Assembly: GCF_014268655.2 (NCBI RefSeq)
Contig: NZ_JABWQX020000002.1
Coordinates: forward strand, 1 to 64,000
Length of the DNA: 64,000 bases
Origin: Pseudomonas marvdashtae
Lineage (GTDB): Bacteria; Pseudomonadota; Gammaproteobacteria; Pseudomonadales; Pseudomonadaceae
Direction: 5' to 3'
The translations under genes were made by a program, and so were the position numbers. Of this stretch, positions 17,724 through 28,019 are shown one piece after another. The stretch's first letter is position 1, and each line of letters starts with the position of its first letter. The notes under the pieces are model-generated. The model did no database searches. It had not been told where the DNA came from and saw only the letters and a list, made by a program, of their open reading frames with translations.

Positions 17724-18755
17724 TCAGTAACTGCTTTCCGGCAGGCTGGCGATGATCGAGCGGTAGCTGTTCATCCGTTGCTGATGCACGCGACCTTCTT
17801 CCAATGCCTTTAGCAGGGCGCAACCGGGCTCGCGGTCGTGCTTGCAATCACGGAAGCGGCAGGTGCCGATCAGCTCGTTGAACTCGATGAACCCGGCCTC
17901 GACATCGGCCCGGCTGACATGCCCCAGGCCGAATTCCCGGATACCCGGCGAGTCGATCAATTCTCCGCCACCGGGGAAATGGAACAGCCGCGCGGTGGTG
18001 GTGGTGTGGGTGCCCTGGCCAGACAATTCGGACAACGGCCCGACGCGGGTTTCGACTTCTGGCAGCAGGCTGTTGACCAGCGAAGACTTGCCGACGCCGG
18101 ACTGGCCGACGAACACGCTGATGCGCCCGTCCAGTTGCTGCTGCAACTGCTCCATGCCATTGCCGTGATGAGCCGAGACTTCCAGCACCGGGTAACCCAG
18201 GTCCCGATAGACCGACAGCAGCGCGTTCAACGCCGGGGCGTTGTGTTCGTCGATCAGGTCGAACTTGTTGAGCAGCAGCAACGGACGGATGCCGGCGTGC
18301 TCGGCTGCCACCAGGTAGCGGTCGATCAAGTTGGCATGAGGCTCGGGCAGCGGGGCGAACACGATCACGATCATGTCGACGTTGGCGGCCACGGGCTTGA
18401 GTTGGCCTCGGCTGTCCGGACGGCACAGCTCGGTGTGGCGCGGCAATTGCGCGACGATCACGCCGATGCCCTGGTTACCGGCGCGCCAGACGACCTGGTC
18501 GCCGGTCACCAGCGCTGGCAGGTTGGCCCGCAAGTGGCATCGAAAAACCTGGCCGGCCAATTCGCCTTCCTTGGCCTCGACCTCGACCTGCACACCGAAG
18601 TGAGCGATCACCAGCCCGGTCTGTTCCGGGCCCAGGTCACCGCCTTCCAAGGCTTCGACAGCGCTGGACTCGCGTTTGGCGGCGCGGGCGGCGCGCTCGC
18701 CCTGGATCTTTTCGATGCGCCAGTTCTGACGACGATTGAGTTGGCGTTTGGCCAT
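17724..18755 (-). CDS. rsgA: Small ribosomal subunit biogenesis GTPase RsgA
   Basis: Circularly permuted GTPase that checks late 30S subunit assembly. The 343-residue protein has an N-terminal basic segment and OB fold, the permuted GTPase with NKFDL (G4) before [10 protein letters not shown] (G1), and a C-terminal zinc-binding motif [14 protein letters not shown] (C-x4-C-x-H-x5-C). The start at 18755 ([10 protein letters not shown]) is the family start; the open frame extends upstream through unrelated sequence. Divergent from orn, a conserved pairing. Full length. Confidence 0.96.
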   Translation of the reverse strand: MAKRQLNRRQNWRIEKIQGERAARAAKRESSAVEALEGGDLGPEQTGLVIAHFGVQVEVEAKEGELAGQVFRCHLRANLPALVTGDQVVWRAGNQGIGVIVAQLPRHTELCRPDSRGQLKPVAANVDMIVIVFAPLPEPHANLIDRYLVAAEHAGIRPLLLLNKFDLIDEHNAPALNALLSVYRDLGYPVLEVSAHHGNGMEQLQQQLDGRISVFVGQSGVGKSSLVNSLLPEVETRVGPLSELSGQGTHTTTTARLFHFPGGGELIDSPGIREFGLGHVSRADVEAGFIEFNELIGTCRFRDCKHDREPGCALLKALEEGRVHQQRMNSYRSIIASLPESSY

Positions 18756-18864
18756 GGGTGTTCCGTATGAAGAAATGCAGCGAATAGGGTAAAACGGCGG
18801 CGAGTTTAGCACGCCCCGGAGGCTGCCTAGGCTAAACTGCGCAGCTACGCCGAGGAGCTTTCCC

Positions 18865-19407
18865 ATGCAAAACCCGCAAAACCTCATCTGGATCGACCTG
18901 GAAATGACCGGTCTGAACCCCGACACCGACGTCATCATCGAGATGGCCACCATCGTCACCGACAGCGATCTCAACACCTTGGCCGAAGGCCCGGTAATTG
19001 CGATCCATCACAGCGACGAGATCCTGGCCGGCATGGACGAGTGGAACACTCGCCAGCACGGTGGCTCGGGCCTGACCCAGCGGGTGCGCGACAGCAAGAT
19101 CAGCATGGCCGAGGCGGAAGCCCGGACCATCGCCTTCCTCGAGCAATGGGTGCCGAGGGGCAAATCGCCGATCTGCGGCAACAGCATCTGCCAGGACCGG
19201 CGCTTCCTGTATACCCACATGAAATCGTTGGAAAGCTATTTCCACTATCGCAACCTGGACGTCTCGACCCTCAAGGAGCTGGCCGCCCGCTGGGCCCCCG
19301 AAGTTCGCGACAGCTTCCAGAAAGGCAGCACGCACCTGGCCCTGGATGACATTCGCGAGTCCATCGCCGAGTTGCAGCATTACCGCAAGCATTTCATCAA
19401 GTTCTAA
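18865..19407 (+). CDS. orn: Oligoribonuclease
   Basis: 3'-5' exonuclease that degrades very short RNAs and linear pGpG, the breakdown product of c-di-GMP, and so is needed for normal c-di-GMP turnover in Pseudomonas. The 180-residue DEDDh protein shows WIDLEMTGL (Asp and Glu of motif I), a central CQDRRF block (motif II Asp), and [10 protein letters not shown] (motif III, with the His and Asp). Homodimer in known members. Ribosome site GGAG sits before ATG 18865. Full length. Confidence 0.97.
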   Translation: MQNPQNLIWIDLEMTGLNPDTDVIIEMATIVTDSDLNTLAEGPVIAIHHSDEILAGMDEWNTRQHGGSGLTQRVRDSKISMAEAEARTIAFLEQWVPRGKSPICGNSICQDRRFLYTHMKSLESYFHYRNLDVSTLKELAARWAPEVRDSFQKGSTHLALDDIRESIAELQHYRKHFIKF

Positions 19408-19439
19408 CCGGCACTCCAGCGACTGGCGGGATTGCTTTT

Positions 19440-19560
19440 GTGGCGAGGGAGCTTGCTCCCGCTGGCCTGCGTAGCAGGCCCCAACAGTTTTCCAGGAAGA
19501 CTCAATCGTCTGGTTTGCGACTGCTGCGCAGCCGAGCGGGAGCAAGCTCCCTCGCCACAG
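19440..19560. repeat. Inverted pair of REP sequences (REPIN-like)
   Basis: GTGGCGAGGGAGCTTGCTCC at 19440 and its inverse GGAGCAAGCTCCCTCGCCAC ending at 19558 flank about 70 bp with short internal palindromes (CCTGCGTAGCAGG). This is the architecture of a REP doublet. It lies between orn and the channel gene, both on the plus strand. Confidence 0.8.
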
Positions 19561-19646
19561 GGGATTTAGCCGTTGAGCGGCGCCGCCCTCTTTTGGTGCC
19601 AGCCCAAACTGGCTAGACTGCGCGCCTTCCTGCAAGGACCGCCATC

Positions 19647-20258
19647 ATGCTGCTGATGCTGTATCTGATCGCCATAACCGCCGAAGCCATGACCGGCGCG
19701 CTGTCCGCCGGGCGACGGGGCATGGACTGGTTCGGCGTGGTGCTGATCGCCTGCATCACGGCGCTGGGTGGCGGCTCGGTGCGCGACGTGCTGCTGGGGC
19801 ACTACCCGCTGACTTGGGTCAAGCATCCGGAATACCTGGTGCTGACCACCGCGGCGGCCATGCTGACGGTATTCCTGGCACGCTGGATGCGTCACTTGCG
19901 CTCATTGTTCCTGGTGCTCGACGCCGTGGGCTTGGTGGCGTTCACCTTGATTGGCTGCATGACCGCACTGGAGATGGGGCACGGCATGTTGGTTGCGTCG
20001 GTCAGCGGCGTAATAACAGGAGTGTTCGGCGGCATCCTCCGAGACATTTTCTGCAACGATATCCCGCTGATCTTCCGCCGTGAGCTTTATGCCAGCGTCT
20101 CGTTTGCCGCCGCGTGGTGCTATTTGTTATGCGTTTTCCTGCAACTGCCCAGCGAACAGTCGATCCTCATCACGCTGTTTGGCGGTTTCCTGCTGCGGCT
20201 CCTGGCAATCCGCTTCCACTGGGAAATGCCCAAGTTTGTCTATAACGACGAAGTCTGA
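19647..20258 (+). CDS. TRIC-type channel family membrane protein (UPF0126, YadS/YicG-like)
   Basis: A 203-residue inner-membrane protein with about seven helices arranged as two repeats of three. Each repeat carries the family signature: GGGSVRDVLLG with a following YPLTWVKHPEY, and GGILRDIFCNDIPLIF. Bacterial and archaeal members are structural relatives of eukaryotic TRIC cation channels; for the YadS/YicG subgroup substrates such as glycine have been suggested, but this copy is unassigned. ATG 19647 follows AAGGAC. It lies between a REP doublet and the convergent queG, and is probably a single-gene unit. Confidence 0.85.
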   Translation: MLLMLYLIAITAEAMTGALSAGRRGMDWFGVVLIACITALGGGSVRDVLLGHYPLTWVKHPEYLVLTTAAAMLTVFLARWMRHLRSLFLVLDAVGLVAFTLIGCMTALEMGHGMLVASVSGVITGVFGGILRDIFCNDIPLIFRRELYASVSFAAAWCYLLCVFLQLPSEQSILITLFGGFLLRLLAIRFHWEMPKFVYNDEV

Positions 20259-21319
20259 CGCTCGGCGTGCTGGCGCAACGCCCATTCCACATGTTCCTGC
20301 ACCAAGGCTGACGGATAGTCCCGTCGCGCCTTCAACGCTTCCATTACCGGTATCGTCGTAGGCGCGTTCCCGAGCCCCACCGCCAGGTTGCGCAGCCAGC
20401 GTTCGTAACCGGCGCGGCGCAGTGGCGAACCTTCGGTGTTGCTGAGGAATTTGTCCTCATCCCACATGAACAATTCGGCCAGTTCAGCATTGTCCAGGTT
20501 GTGGCGGGGCTTGAAGTCGCCTTCCCCCGACGGCCGGGCGAAGCGGTTCCACGGGCAGACGATCTGGCAGTCGTCACAGCCGAACACCCGATTGCCGATC
20601 AATGGCCGCAGGTCCTCCGGGATGGCATTTTTCAGCTCGATAGTGAGGTAGGAAATGCACCGCCGTGCATCGAGTATGTAGGGGCCGACGAATGCGTTGG
20701 TAGGACAGATATCCAGGCAGGCGGTACATTTTCCGCAATGTTCGCTGGCATGGGGCGGGTCTACCGGGAGCGGAAGATCGACGAACAGTTCGCTCAGGAA
20801 GAAATAGCTGCCGGCCTTGCGGTTCAGCACCAAGGTGTTCTTGCCGATCCAGCCCAGCCCGGCCTGTTCGGCGATGGCTTTTTCCAGCACCGGCGCGCTA
20901 TCGACGAACGCGCGATAGCCAAAGGGGCCAATGGCCGCCTGGATTTTTTCTGCCAGTTGCTGCACGCGTTTACGGATCAATTTGTGGTAATCGCGGCCCA
21001 ATGCATAACGCGAGACGTAGGCTTTTTCCGGTTGGGCAAGCCGTTGCGCCATTTGCGTGTCGCCCGGCAGGTAATCCATGCGCAGGGACACCACGCGCAA
21101 GGTGCCGGGTACCAATTCTTCTGGATGCGAGCGCTTGCTGCCGTGGGCGCCCATATAGTCCATTTCGCCGTGGTAACCGGCCTCGAGCCAGCCTTGCAGG
21201 TGCTGTTCATGCTCGGCGAGGTCCAGGCCGCTGATGCCGACCTGCTGGAAACCCAGCTCGCGGCCCCAGTCCTTGATGGATTGGGCGAGAGTGGCAAGAT
21301 CGGTGGGAATGGCAGGCAT
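20240..21319 (-). CDS. queG: Epoxyqueuosine reductase QueG
   Basis: Cobalamin-dependent enzyme that reduces epoxyqueuosine to queuosine in tRNA. The 359-residue protein has the QueG N-terminal domain (YMGAHGSKRSHPEELVPG) and two [4Fe-4S] motifs: CGKCTACLDICPTNAF and CDDCQIVCPWN. The C-terminal HEAT-like helices follow. The ATG at 21319 (MPAIPTDLATL) is the only sensible start; the frame remains open upstream but there overlaps nnrD. Its end overlaps the convergent channel gene by 19 bp. It is divergent from nnrD with 63 bp between. Confidence 0.95.
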   Translation of the reverse strand: MPAIPTDLATLAQSIKDWGRELGFQQVGISGLDLAEHEQHLQGWLEAGYHGEMDYMGAHGSKRSHPEELVPGTLRVVSLRMDYLPGDTQMAQRLAQPEKAYVSRYALGRDYHKLIRKRVQQLAEKIQAAIGPFGYRAFVDSAPVLEKAIAEQAGLGWIGKNTLVLNRKAGSYFFLSELFVDLPLPVDPPHASEHCGKCTACLDICPTNAFVGPYILDARRCISYLTIELKNAIPEDLRPLIGNRVFGCDDCQIVCPWNRFARPSGEGDFKPRHNLDNAELAELFMWDEDKFLSNTEGSPLRRAGYERWLRNLAVGLGNAPTTIPVMEALKARRDYPSALVQEHVEWALRQHAERQTSSL

Positions 21320-21348
21320 GAGGCGAGAGAAACCGGAGCTGAGATGCG

Positions 21349-21354
21349 TATAAT
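21349..21354 (+). promoter_or_regulatory. Candidate -10 box before nnrD
   Basis: A perfect TATAAT lies 29 bp before the proposed nnrD start in the queG/nnrD divergent gap. No convincing -35 box is visible at 16-18 bp, so it may be an activated or weak promoter. It supports starting nnrD at 21383 and not at the in-frame ATG at 21344. Confidence 0.4.
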
Positions 21355-21382
21355 TCTGCCAGACATCGGAGCCCGAAGACGC

Positions 21383-22882
21383 ATGCCGCAGACTAAAGAT
21401 GATTTTCCCGACGCGCTGTACAGTGCCGCGCAGGTCCGGGCCCTCGACGCACAACTGATCGCGGCGGGCACCAGCGGCTTCGAATTGATGCAGCGCGCCG
21501 CCCGTGCCACCTGGCGAGCCATTGTCCGGCGCTGGCCCGAGGCCAGCGAGCTGACCGTGCTGGCCGGCCATGGCAACAACGCCGGCGATGGCTACCTGGT
21601 CGCGACCCTGGCCCGGCGCGCCGGCTGGTCGGTCCGAGTGCTGGCGGTGGGTGAGCCCCGGCGTTTGCTCGGTGATGCCGCCAATGCCCACGCCGAAGCC
21701 GTGGCGGTTGGTGTGCCAGTAGAACCCTGGACGGACGAATGCGAGTTGCGGGGTGTATTGCTCGACGCACTGCTCGGCACGGGGCTGAGTGGTGATGTGC
21801 GCGAGCCTTATGTGCGGGCCATCGATACCATCAACGTCAGTGGCCTGCCGGTCGCCGCCGTGGATATCCCCTCGGGATTGTGTGCCGATACCGGTCGAGT
21901 GCTGGGCACTGCGGTGATAGCTGACCTGACCGTGACGTTCATCGGCCTGAAGCTTGGCCTGTTCACGGGGGATGCGGCGGACCGGGTCGGTGAGTTGTTT
22001 TTCAATGACTTGCACGCGGCCCCGGACATCGTTGAATCGGCACCGGCCAGCGCTCTATTACTCCTGCCGCGCAATCTGCCACGTCTGACGCCTCGCGCGC
22101 CCACATCCCACAAAGGCAAGTTCGGTCATGTGTTGTTGATCGGCGGCGACCGGGGCTTCGGCGGCGCGATCCAGATGAGCGCCGAAAGCGCCCTGCGCTG
22201 CGGCGCGGGCATGATTTCCATGGCGACGCGCAGCGAGCATGTAACCTGCGTCCTGGCGCGTTTGCCGGAAGTCATGGTGCAAGGCACCCATTCGGCGAAC
22301 CAATTGATGGGCTTGCTCAAGCAGGCCAGCGTGCTGGTGGTCGGGCCGGGCCTGGGCCAGGCCGCCTGGGGCCGTAGTCTGTTGTCGGCGGCGGCCAATG
22401 CGCCGTTGCCGCAAGTTTGGGATGCCGATGCGCTGAACCTGTTGAGCAGCGGCGCGGTCAGCCTGCCCGGGCATTGCGTCATCACCCCACACCCGGGCGA
22501 GGCGGCGCGATTGCTGGGGATCTCCACGGTCCAGGTGCAGGCCGATCGTCCGGCGGCTGCCCATGCGTTGAGCAAAAAATATACAGCCACCGTGATCCTC
22601 AAGGGCGCCGGCAGCCTGATTGCGAGTCCGGACGGTCGCCTGGTCGTTTGCCGCCAGGGTCATCCGGCCATGGCCACGGCTGGCCTGGGAGATGTATTGG
22701 CCGGCGTGGTCGGCGCCTTGCTGGCCCAGGGCCTGGAAGGCTTCGACGCGGCCTGCCTGGCAGTCTGGTTGCACGCCAGTGCCGGCGCGCAAGCCGGTCA
22801 ACTGGGACGTGGATTGGTGGCGACCGACCTGATTCCGGTCATTCGTCAGTTGTTGGAGGAGCGTTCACCGTGTCTGAAGTAA
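21383..22882 (+). CDS. nnrD: Bifunctional NAD(P)H-hydrate epimerase / ADP-dependent dehydratase
   Basis: Repairs hydrated NAD(P)H. The 499-residue protein fuses the YjeF_N epimerase domain (about 1-215; GHGNNAGDGYLVA) to the ribokinase-like ADP-dependent dehydratase domain (about 225-499; WDADALNLLS, TPHPGEAARLL, GHPAMATAGLGDVLAGVVGAL). ATG 21383 (MPQTKDDFPD) is chosen; an in-frame ATG at 21344 with a better ribosome site would add 13 residues but overlaps a TATAAT box. First gene of the nnrD-tsaE-amiB-mutL-miaA-hfq-hflX-hflK-hflC series. Its stop lies inside tsaE. Confidence 0.93.
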   Translation: MPQTKDDFPDALYSAAQVRALDAQLIAAGTSGFELMQRAARATWRAIVRRWPEASELTVLAGHGNNAGDGYLVATLARRAGWSVRVLAVGEPRRLLGDAANAHAEAVAVGVPVEPWTDECELRGVLLDALLGTGLSGDVREPYVRAIDTINVSGLPVAAVDIPSGLCADTGRVLGTAVIADLTVTFIGLKLGLFTGDAADRVGELFFNDLHAAPDIVESAPASALLLLPRNLPRLTPRAPTSHKGKFGHVLLIGGDRGFGGAIQMSAESALRCGAGMISMATRSEHVTCVLARLPEVMVQGTHSANQLMGLLKQASVLVVGPGLGQAAWGRSLLSAAANAPLPQVWDADALNLLSSGAVSLPGHCVITPHPGEAARLLGISTVQVQADRPAAAHALSKKYTATVILKGAGSLIASPDGRLVVCRQGHPAMATAGLGDVLAGVVGALLAQGLEGFDAACLAVWLHASAGAQAGQLGRGLVATDLIPVIRQLLEERSPCLK

Positions 22883-23337
22883 CCCTGTACGTGGCGGACG
22901 AACATGCCATGACACAATTTGGTGCCCGCATCGCGCAGATCACCGCCGGCCACGGCCTGATTTTTCTTGAAGGGGATCTCGGCGCGGGGAAAACCACCTT
23001 GTCCCGTGGCATTATCCGCGGTCTCGGCCACGTCGGGTCAGTCAAGAGCCCGACGTTTACCTTGGTCGAGCCCTACGAGATCGGTGACATCCGCGCCTTC
23101 CATTTCGACCTGTATCGGCTGGTGGACCCCGAAGAATTGGAGTTCCTCGGTATCCGTGATTATTTCGAAGACGACGCCTTATGCCTGATCGAATGGCCCC
23201 AGAAAGGTGCAGGCTTTTTGCCAAAGCCCGACCTGACCATTACCATTGGCGCGCAGAATGGCGGGCGTTCGGTGAAACTGTCTCCGCAGGGCTCGCGTGG
23301 CGAGTCGTGGTGTGCCGCTTTGGCATTGGAAAACTAA
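22870..23337 (+). CDS. tsaE: tRNA t6A threonylcarbamoyladenosine biosynthesis ATPase TsaE
   Basis: P-loop ATPase that works with TsaB, TsaD and TsaC to place t6A at position 37 of ANN-decoding tRNAs. The 155-residue protein has Walker A EGDLGAGKTTLSRG, the family block VKSPTFTLVEPYE, and the HFDLYRL motif. The GTG start at 22870 overlaps the nnrD end by 13 bp and is preceded by GGAGGAG, a strong ribosome site that decides the start. Adjacent to amiB as in many gamma-proteobacteria. Confidence 0.95.
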   Translation: MSEVTLYVADEHAMTQFGARIAQITAGHGLIFLEGDLGAGKTTLSRGIIRGLGHVGSVKSPTFTLVEPYEIGDIRAFHFDLYRLVDPEELEFLGIRDYFEDDALCLIEWPQKGAGFLPKPDLTITIGAQNGGRSVKLSPQGSRGESWCAALALEN

Positions 23338-23340
23338 TTG

Positions 23341-24771
23341 ATGATGGGGTTTGGTATGCGCTTTCGCGCGGTGGTTGCTGTCGTAGGACTGTTGCTTACG
23401 GCACTGGCCGTCGATGCTGTGGCTGAGACAAAGGTCAACAGCGTTCGCCTTTGGCGGGCGCCGGACAATACAAGGCTGGTGTTCGACCTGACTGGCCCGG
23501 TGCAGCACAGCGTCTTTACCCTTACGGCCCCGGATCGCCTGGTGATCGACATCAATGGTGCGTCCCTCGGCGCGCCGTTGAACGTGCCCACCTCCAATAC
23601 ACCGATTACCGCGATGCGCTCGGCCCAGCGTACGCCGACCGACCTGCGGGTGGTCATCGACCTGAAAAAAGCCGTGACCCCGAAGAGCTTCACCCTGGCC
23701 CCCAACGCCCAGTACGGCAATCGACTGGTGGTGGACCTGTTCGACAACCCGTCCGATGCCGACCCGCCGCCACCGCCGCCGACCAAGGTTGCCACGGTGC
23801 CCGCGGTGCCGGTGACCCCGACCGAGCCTGCGCTCAAGCTCCCGCCGGCGCCTGCTGGCAAGCGCGACATCATTGTCGTGATCGACGCCGGCCACGGTGG
23901 CGAGGACCCGGGCGCCTCAGGTTCGCGTGGGCAGCGTGAAAAAGACGTGGTGCTCTCGATCGCCCGCGAATTGCAGCGCCAGGTCAACGGCATGAAAGGC
24001 TTCCGCGCCGAACTGACCCGCACTGGCGATTATTTCATCCCGTTGCGCGGCCGCACGGAAATTGCTCGCAAGAAGGGCGCCGACCTTTTCGTCTCGATCC
24101 ACGCTGACGCCGCGCCTTCGAAAGCCGCATTCGGGGCCTCGGTGTTTGCCCTGTCCGACCGCGGCGCAACCTCCGAGACCGCCCGTTGGCTGGCCGACAG
24201 TGAAAACCGCTCCGACCTGATTGGTGGTGCGGGCAATGTCAGCCTCGACGACAAGGACCGGATGCTCGCGGGTGTGTTGCTTGACTTGTCGATGACCGCT
24301 TCGTTGACCTCCAGCCTGAACGTCGGCCAGAAAGTCCTGAGCAATATCGGGCGCGTCACGCCGCTGCACAAGCAGCGCGTCGAGCAGGCCGGGTTCATGG
24401 TGCTCAAGTCGCCGGACATCCCGTCGATCCTGGTGGAGACCGGGTTCATCTCCAATGCCAACGAAGCCTCGAAACTGTCGTCTGCGAGCCATCAGCAGGC
24501 CCTGGCCCGATCCATCAGCAGCGGCGTGCGGCAGTTCTTCCAGCAGAATCCGCCGCCGGGCACCTACATCGCCTGGCTGCGCGATTCCGGCAAGATCGTC
24601 CAGGGTCCACGGGATCACCGGGTCAATCCTGGCGAAACCCTGGCCATGATTGCCGTGCGTTACCAGGTGTCGCCCGCCACCTTGCGCAGCGCCAACAATC
24701 TCAAGAGTGACGAGCTCAAGATCGGCCAGACCCTGACCATTCCGGGTAATGAAGTGGCGGCCAAGCAATGA
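23341..24771 (+). CDS. amiB: N-acetylmuramoyl-L-alanine amidase AmiB with LysM
   Basis: Periplasmic zinc amidase that splits septal peptidoglycan so daughter cells can separate. After an N-terminal signal peptide come an AMIN domain (about 30-140; septal targeting), a Pro-rich linker with PPPPPP, the Amidase_3 domain (about 175-395) with zinc ligands starting in [14 protein letters not shown] and the catalytic Glu in VETGFISN, and a C-terminal LysM domain (about 430-475). The exact start is uncertain: ATG codons at 23341, 23344 and 23356 are all possible, and the last gives the most typical signal peptide ([11 protein letters not shown]). The stop overlaps mutL (ATGA). Confidence 0.94.
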   Translation: MMGFGMRFRAVVAVVGLLLTALAVDAVAETKVNSVRLWRAPDNTRLVFDLTGPVQHSVFTLTAPDRLVIDINGASLGAPLNVPTSNTPITAMRSAQRTPTDLRVVIDLKKAVTPKSFTLAPNAQYGNRLVVDLFDNPSDADPPPPPPTKVATVPAVPVTPTEPALKLPPAPAGKRDIIVVIDAGHGGEDPGASGSRGQREKDVVLSIARELQRQVNGMKGFRAELTRTGDYFIPLRGRTEIARKKGADLFVSIHADAAPSKAAFGASVFALSDRGATSETARWLADSENRSDLIGGAGNVSLDDKDRMLAGVLLDLSMTASLTSSLNVGQKVLSNIGRVTPLHKQRVEQAGFMVLKSPDIPSILVETGFISNANEASKLSSASHQQALARSISSGVRQFFQQNPPPGTYIAWLRDSGKIVQGPRDHRVNPGETLAMIAVRYQVSPATLRSANNLKSDELKIGQTLTIPGNEVAAKQ

Positions 24772-26684
24772 GTGACGACGTGATCGGCAGCACCGCCCGC
24801 ATCGAACTGCTCAGCCCTCGGCTGGCGAACCAGATCGCCGCCGGCGAGGTGGTCGAACGCCCGGCCTCGGTCATCAAGGAATTGCTGGAAAACAGCCTCG
24901 ACTCCGGGGCCAAGCGCATCGACGTCGATGTCGAGCAGGGCGGCGTCAAGTTGCTGCGGGTTCGCGATGACGGTGGCGGCATTCCTTCCGACGATTTGCC
25001 GCTGGCCCTGGCCCGCCACGCCACCAGCAAGATTCGCGACCTCGAAGACCTGGAACGGGTCATGAGCCTGGGGTTTCGTGGCGAGGCCCTGGCTTCCATC
25101 AGCTCCGTCTCGCGCCTGACCCTCACCTCTCGCACCCGCGACGCCGAGCAGGCCTGGCAGGTCGAGACCGAAGGCCGCGACATGGCCTCTCGCGTCCAGC
25201 CCGCGGCCCATCCGGTTGGCACGTCGGTGGAAGTGCGCGATCTGTTCTTCAACACCCCGGCCCGGCGCAAGTTTCTCAAGGCCGAGAAGACTGAGTTCGA
25301 CCACCTGCAGGAAGTCATCAAGCGCCTGGCCCTGGCGCGTTTTGACGTGGCGTTCCACCTGCGTCACAACGGCAAGACCATCCTCAGCCTGCACGAGGCC
25401 CACGACGATGCGGCCCGCGCCCGACGTGTCGGCGCGGTGTGCGGTGCGGGTTTCCTGGAACAGGCATTGCCTATCGAGGTGGAGCGCAATGGCCTGCACC
25501 TGTGGGGCTGGGTTGGGTTGCCGACGTTCTCCCGCAGCCAGGCGGACTTGCAGTATTTCTATGTGAACGGTCGTGCGGTTCGCGACAAACTGGTGGCCCA
25601 CGCCGTACGCCAGGCTTATCGCGATGTGCTGTTCAATGGCCGGCATCCGACCTTCGTGCTGTTTTTCGAAGTCGATCCGGCGGTGGTAGACGTCAACGTG
25701 CACCCGACCAAGCACGAGGTGCGTTTTCGTGACGGGCGCATGGTTCATGATTTCCTCTACGGCACTTTGCACCGCGCCTTGGGCGATGTGCGTCCGGAAG
25801 ATCAGTTGGCGGCGCCGGCGGCAGTGGCGGGCATGGTCCGGCCAACGGGGCTGGACGCTGGCGAATTCGGGCCCCAGGGCGAAATGCGCCTGGCGGCCAA
25901 TGCCCTGCTGGAGCAACCCCAGCCTCAGCCGAGCTACAATAATACGGCCGGCAGCGGTGCCGGCAGCGGCTATCAGTATCAATACACCCCACGCCCGCAA
26001 TCGAACGTGCCGGCAGCCGAGGCCCAGGCGGCCTATCGGGAATTCTTCAAGCCATTGCCGGAGAACGGCGCGGCGGCACTTCCCGACGGCCAGGGCGACA
26101 TCCCGCCGCTGGGTTATGCCCTGGCTCAGCTCAAGGGCATCTATATTCTCTCGGAAAACGCCCAGGGCCTGGTCCTGGTGGACATGCACGCCGCCCACGA
26201 GCGGATCATGTACGAGCGCTTGAAAGTCGCCATGGCCAGCGAAGGCCTGAGCGGGCAGCCGCTGTTGGTGCCCGAATCCCTGGCGGTCAGCCAGCGCGAA
26301 GCCGATTGTGCGGAAGAGCATGTGAGCTGGTTCCAGCGCCTGGGCTTTGAGTTGCAGCGGCTGGGGCCGGAAACCCTGGCGATCCGGCAGATCCCGGCCT
26401 TGTTGAAACAGGCCGAGGCCAATCGGCTGGTCAGCGATGTGCTGGCGGACTTGATGGAGTACGGCACCAGTGACCGGATCCAGGCGCACCTGAATGAACT
26501 GCTCGGCACCATGGCCTGTCACGGCGCGATCCGTGCCAACCGGCGCCTGGCCCTGCCGGAGATGAACGGCCTGCTGCGGGACATGGAAAACACCGAACGC
26601 AGTGGCCAATGCAACCACGGCCGGCCGACCTGGACCCAACTGGGCCTGGACGACCTGGACAAACTGTTCCTGCGCGGTCGTTGA
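24768..26684 (+). CDS. mutL: DNA mismatch repair protein MutL
   Basis: Links MutS mismatch recognition to strand incision and excision. The 638-residue protein has the GHKL ATPase motifs ([36 protein letters not shown]) in the first 330 residues, a Pro/Gln-rich linker (about 380-430), and a C-terminal dimerisation domain. The C-terminal domain contains [12 protein letters not shown] from residue 472, which fits the endonuclease motif D[M/Q]HA-x2-E-x4-E found in MutL proteins of bacteria lacking MutH; Pseudomonas is in that group. Overlaps amiB and miaA, indicating tight translational coupling. Confidence 0.96.
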   Translation: MSDDVIGSTARIELLSPRLANQIAAGEVVERPASVIKELLENSLDSGAKRIDVDVEQGGVKLLRVRDDGGGIPSDDLPLALARHATSKIRDLEDLERVMSLGFRGEALASISSVSRLTLTSRTRDAEQAWQVETEGRDMASRVQPAAHPVGTSVEVRDLFFNTPARRKFLKAEKTEFDHLQEVIKRLALARFDVAFHLRHNGKTILSLHEAHDDAARARRVGAVCGAGFLEQALPIEVERNGLHLWGWVGLPTFSRSQADLQYFYVNGRAVRDKLVAHAVRQAYRDVLFNGRHPTFVLFFEVDPAVVDVNVHPTKHEVRFRDGRMVHDFLYGTLHRALGDVRPEDQLAAPAAVAGMVRPTGLDAGEFGPQGEMRLAANALLEQPQPQPSYNNTAGSGAGSGYQYQYTPRPQSNVPAAEAQAAYREFFKPLPENGAAALPDGQGDIPPLGYALAQLKGIYILSENAQGLVLVDMHAAHERIMYERLKVAMASEGLSGQPLLVPESLAVSQREADCAEEHVSWFQRLGFELQRLGPETLAIRQIPALLKQAEANRLVSDVLADLMEYGTSDRIQAHLNELLGTMACHGAIRANRRLALPEMNGLLRDMENTERSGQCNHGRPTWTQLGLDDLDKLFLRGR

Positions 26685-27655
26685 TGAACCAGCTCCCTCC
26701 TGCGATTTTCCTGATGGGGCCGACGGCCGCCGGCAAGACCGACCTGGCCATTGAACTGACCAAAGTCCTTCCCTGCGAGTTGATCAGCGTCGATTCGGCG
26801 CTGGTGTACCGCGGCATGGACATCGGCACCGCCAAGCCGTCAAAAGAATTGCTGGCCGAATTTCCCCATCGCTTGATCGACATCCTGGACCCGGCCGAGG
26901 CTTATTCGGCAGCCGATTTTCGCCGTGACGCGCTCCAGGCCATGGCCGAGATCACCGCCCGGGGCAAGATCCCGCTGCTGGTGGGCGGCACCATGCTGTA
27001 TTACAAGGCCTTGGTCGACGGGCTGGCGGACATGCCGGCGGCCGACCCCGAAGTGCGCGCGCAGATCGAAGAAGAAGCCGCGCGCCTTGGTTGGCAAGCA
27101 CTTCATGAGCAATTGGCGGTCATCGACCCGCAGTCGGCGGCGCGTATTCACCCCAATGACCCGCAGCGGCTCAGCCGGGCCCTGGAGGTCTATCGGGTCA
27201 GCGGCCAGAGCATGACGGCCCTCAGGCAGCGACAATCTGCGCGAAGTACTGAAGCAGCCGCTTCGGGACTGCAACAATTGCCCTATACTGTCGCGAATCT
27301 GGCCATCGCTCCGGCGGACCGGCAAGTGCTGCATCGGCGAATTGAACAAAGATTCACATTAATGTTGGAACAGGGATTCATAGACGAGGTCGTAGCCCTG
27401 CGTGAGCGAAGTGACCTGCATGCCGGGTTGCCGTCTATACGTGCGGTAGGTTATCGACAAGTCTGGGACTACCTGGACGGCAAGCTGACGTCAGCCGAGA
27501 TGCGCGAGCGCGGAATTATCGCCACGCGCCAATTGGCAAAGCGCCAGTTCACCTGGCTGCGCAGCTGGACTGACTTGCATTGGCTCGACAGCCTTGATTG
27601 CGACAATCTGCCACGCGCCTTGAAATACCTTGGGACCATCTCCATATTGAGCTGA
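26684..27655 (+). CDS. miaA: tRNA dimethylallyltransferase MiaA
   Basis: Transfers an isopentenyl group from DMAPP to A37 of tRNAs that read UNN codons. The 323-residue protein has the P-loop [11 protein letters not shown] near the N-terminus, the [19 protein letters not shown] motif, and the conserved [10 protein letters not shown] and [13 protein letters not shown] blocks. ATG 26684 shares its A with the mutL stop. The order mutL-miaA-hfq-hflX is conserved from E. coli to Pseudomonas. Full length. Confidence 0.97.
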   Translation: MNQLPPAIFLMGPTAAGKTDLAIELTKVLPCELISVDSALVYRGMDIGTAKPSKELLAEFPHRLIDILDPAEAYSAADFRRDALQAMAEITARGKIPLLVGGTMLYYKALVDGLADMPAADPEVRAQIEEEAARLGWQALHEQLAVIDPQSAARIHPNDPQRLSRALEVYRVSGQSMTALRQRQSARSTEAAASGLQQLPYTVANLAIAPADRQVLHRRIEQRFTLMLEQGFIDEVVALRERSDLHAGLPSIRAVGYRQVWDYLDGKLTSAEMRERGIIATRQLAKRQFTWLRSWTDLHWLDSLDCDNLPRALKYLGTISILS

Positions 27656-27746
27656 GTCCTTGCAATTGCCGTCTATCCTTGGGGGTGTGACGGCCCAAGC
27701 CATCTGATTCCGATTTTTATAATTGATCCTTAAAGGAGTGCGGCAC

Positions 27747-28007
27747 ATGTCAAAAGGGCATTCGCTACAAGACCCTTACTTGAACACTTTACGTAAAGAA
27801 AAAGTTGGGGTGTCCATCTATCTGGTCAACGGGATCAAACTGCAAGGCACGATCGAGTCTTTCGACCAGTTCGTCATCCTGCTGAAGAATACCGTCAGCC
27901 AAATGGTCTACAAACACGCTATCTCGACAGTGGTGCCGGTTCGTCCAATTCGTCTGCCTAGTGCAACCGAATCCGAAGGCGGTGACGCTGAACCGGGTAA
28001 CGCTTGA
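27747..28007 (+). CDS. hfq: RNA chaperone Hfq
   Basis: Hexameric RNA chaperone for small RNA and mRNA regulation. The 86-residue protein has the N-terminal Gln8, the Sm1 motif ([21 protein letters not shown]) and the Sm2 motif with YKH (55-57). The C-terminal tail is short, as normal in Pseudomonas compared with the 102-residue E. coli protein. Ribosome site AAAGGAG precedes ATG 27747. A perfect TATAAT at 27718-27723 could serve a local hfq promoter, though no good -35 is visible. Confidence 0.98.
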   Translation: MSKGHSLQDPYLNTLRKEKVGVSIYLVNGIKLQGTIESFDQFVILLKNTVSQMVYKHAISTVVPVRPIRLPSATESEGGDAEPGNA

Positions 28008-28019
28008 TAGGAGCCTCCT

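Noticed and set aside
20501..21382. Open frame running 294 codons upstream of nnrD, opposite queG
   Set aside because: The nnrD frame stays open through queG by chance. A TATAAT box at 21349 and the family start at MPQTKDD show that the gene begins at 21383.
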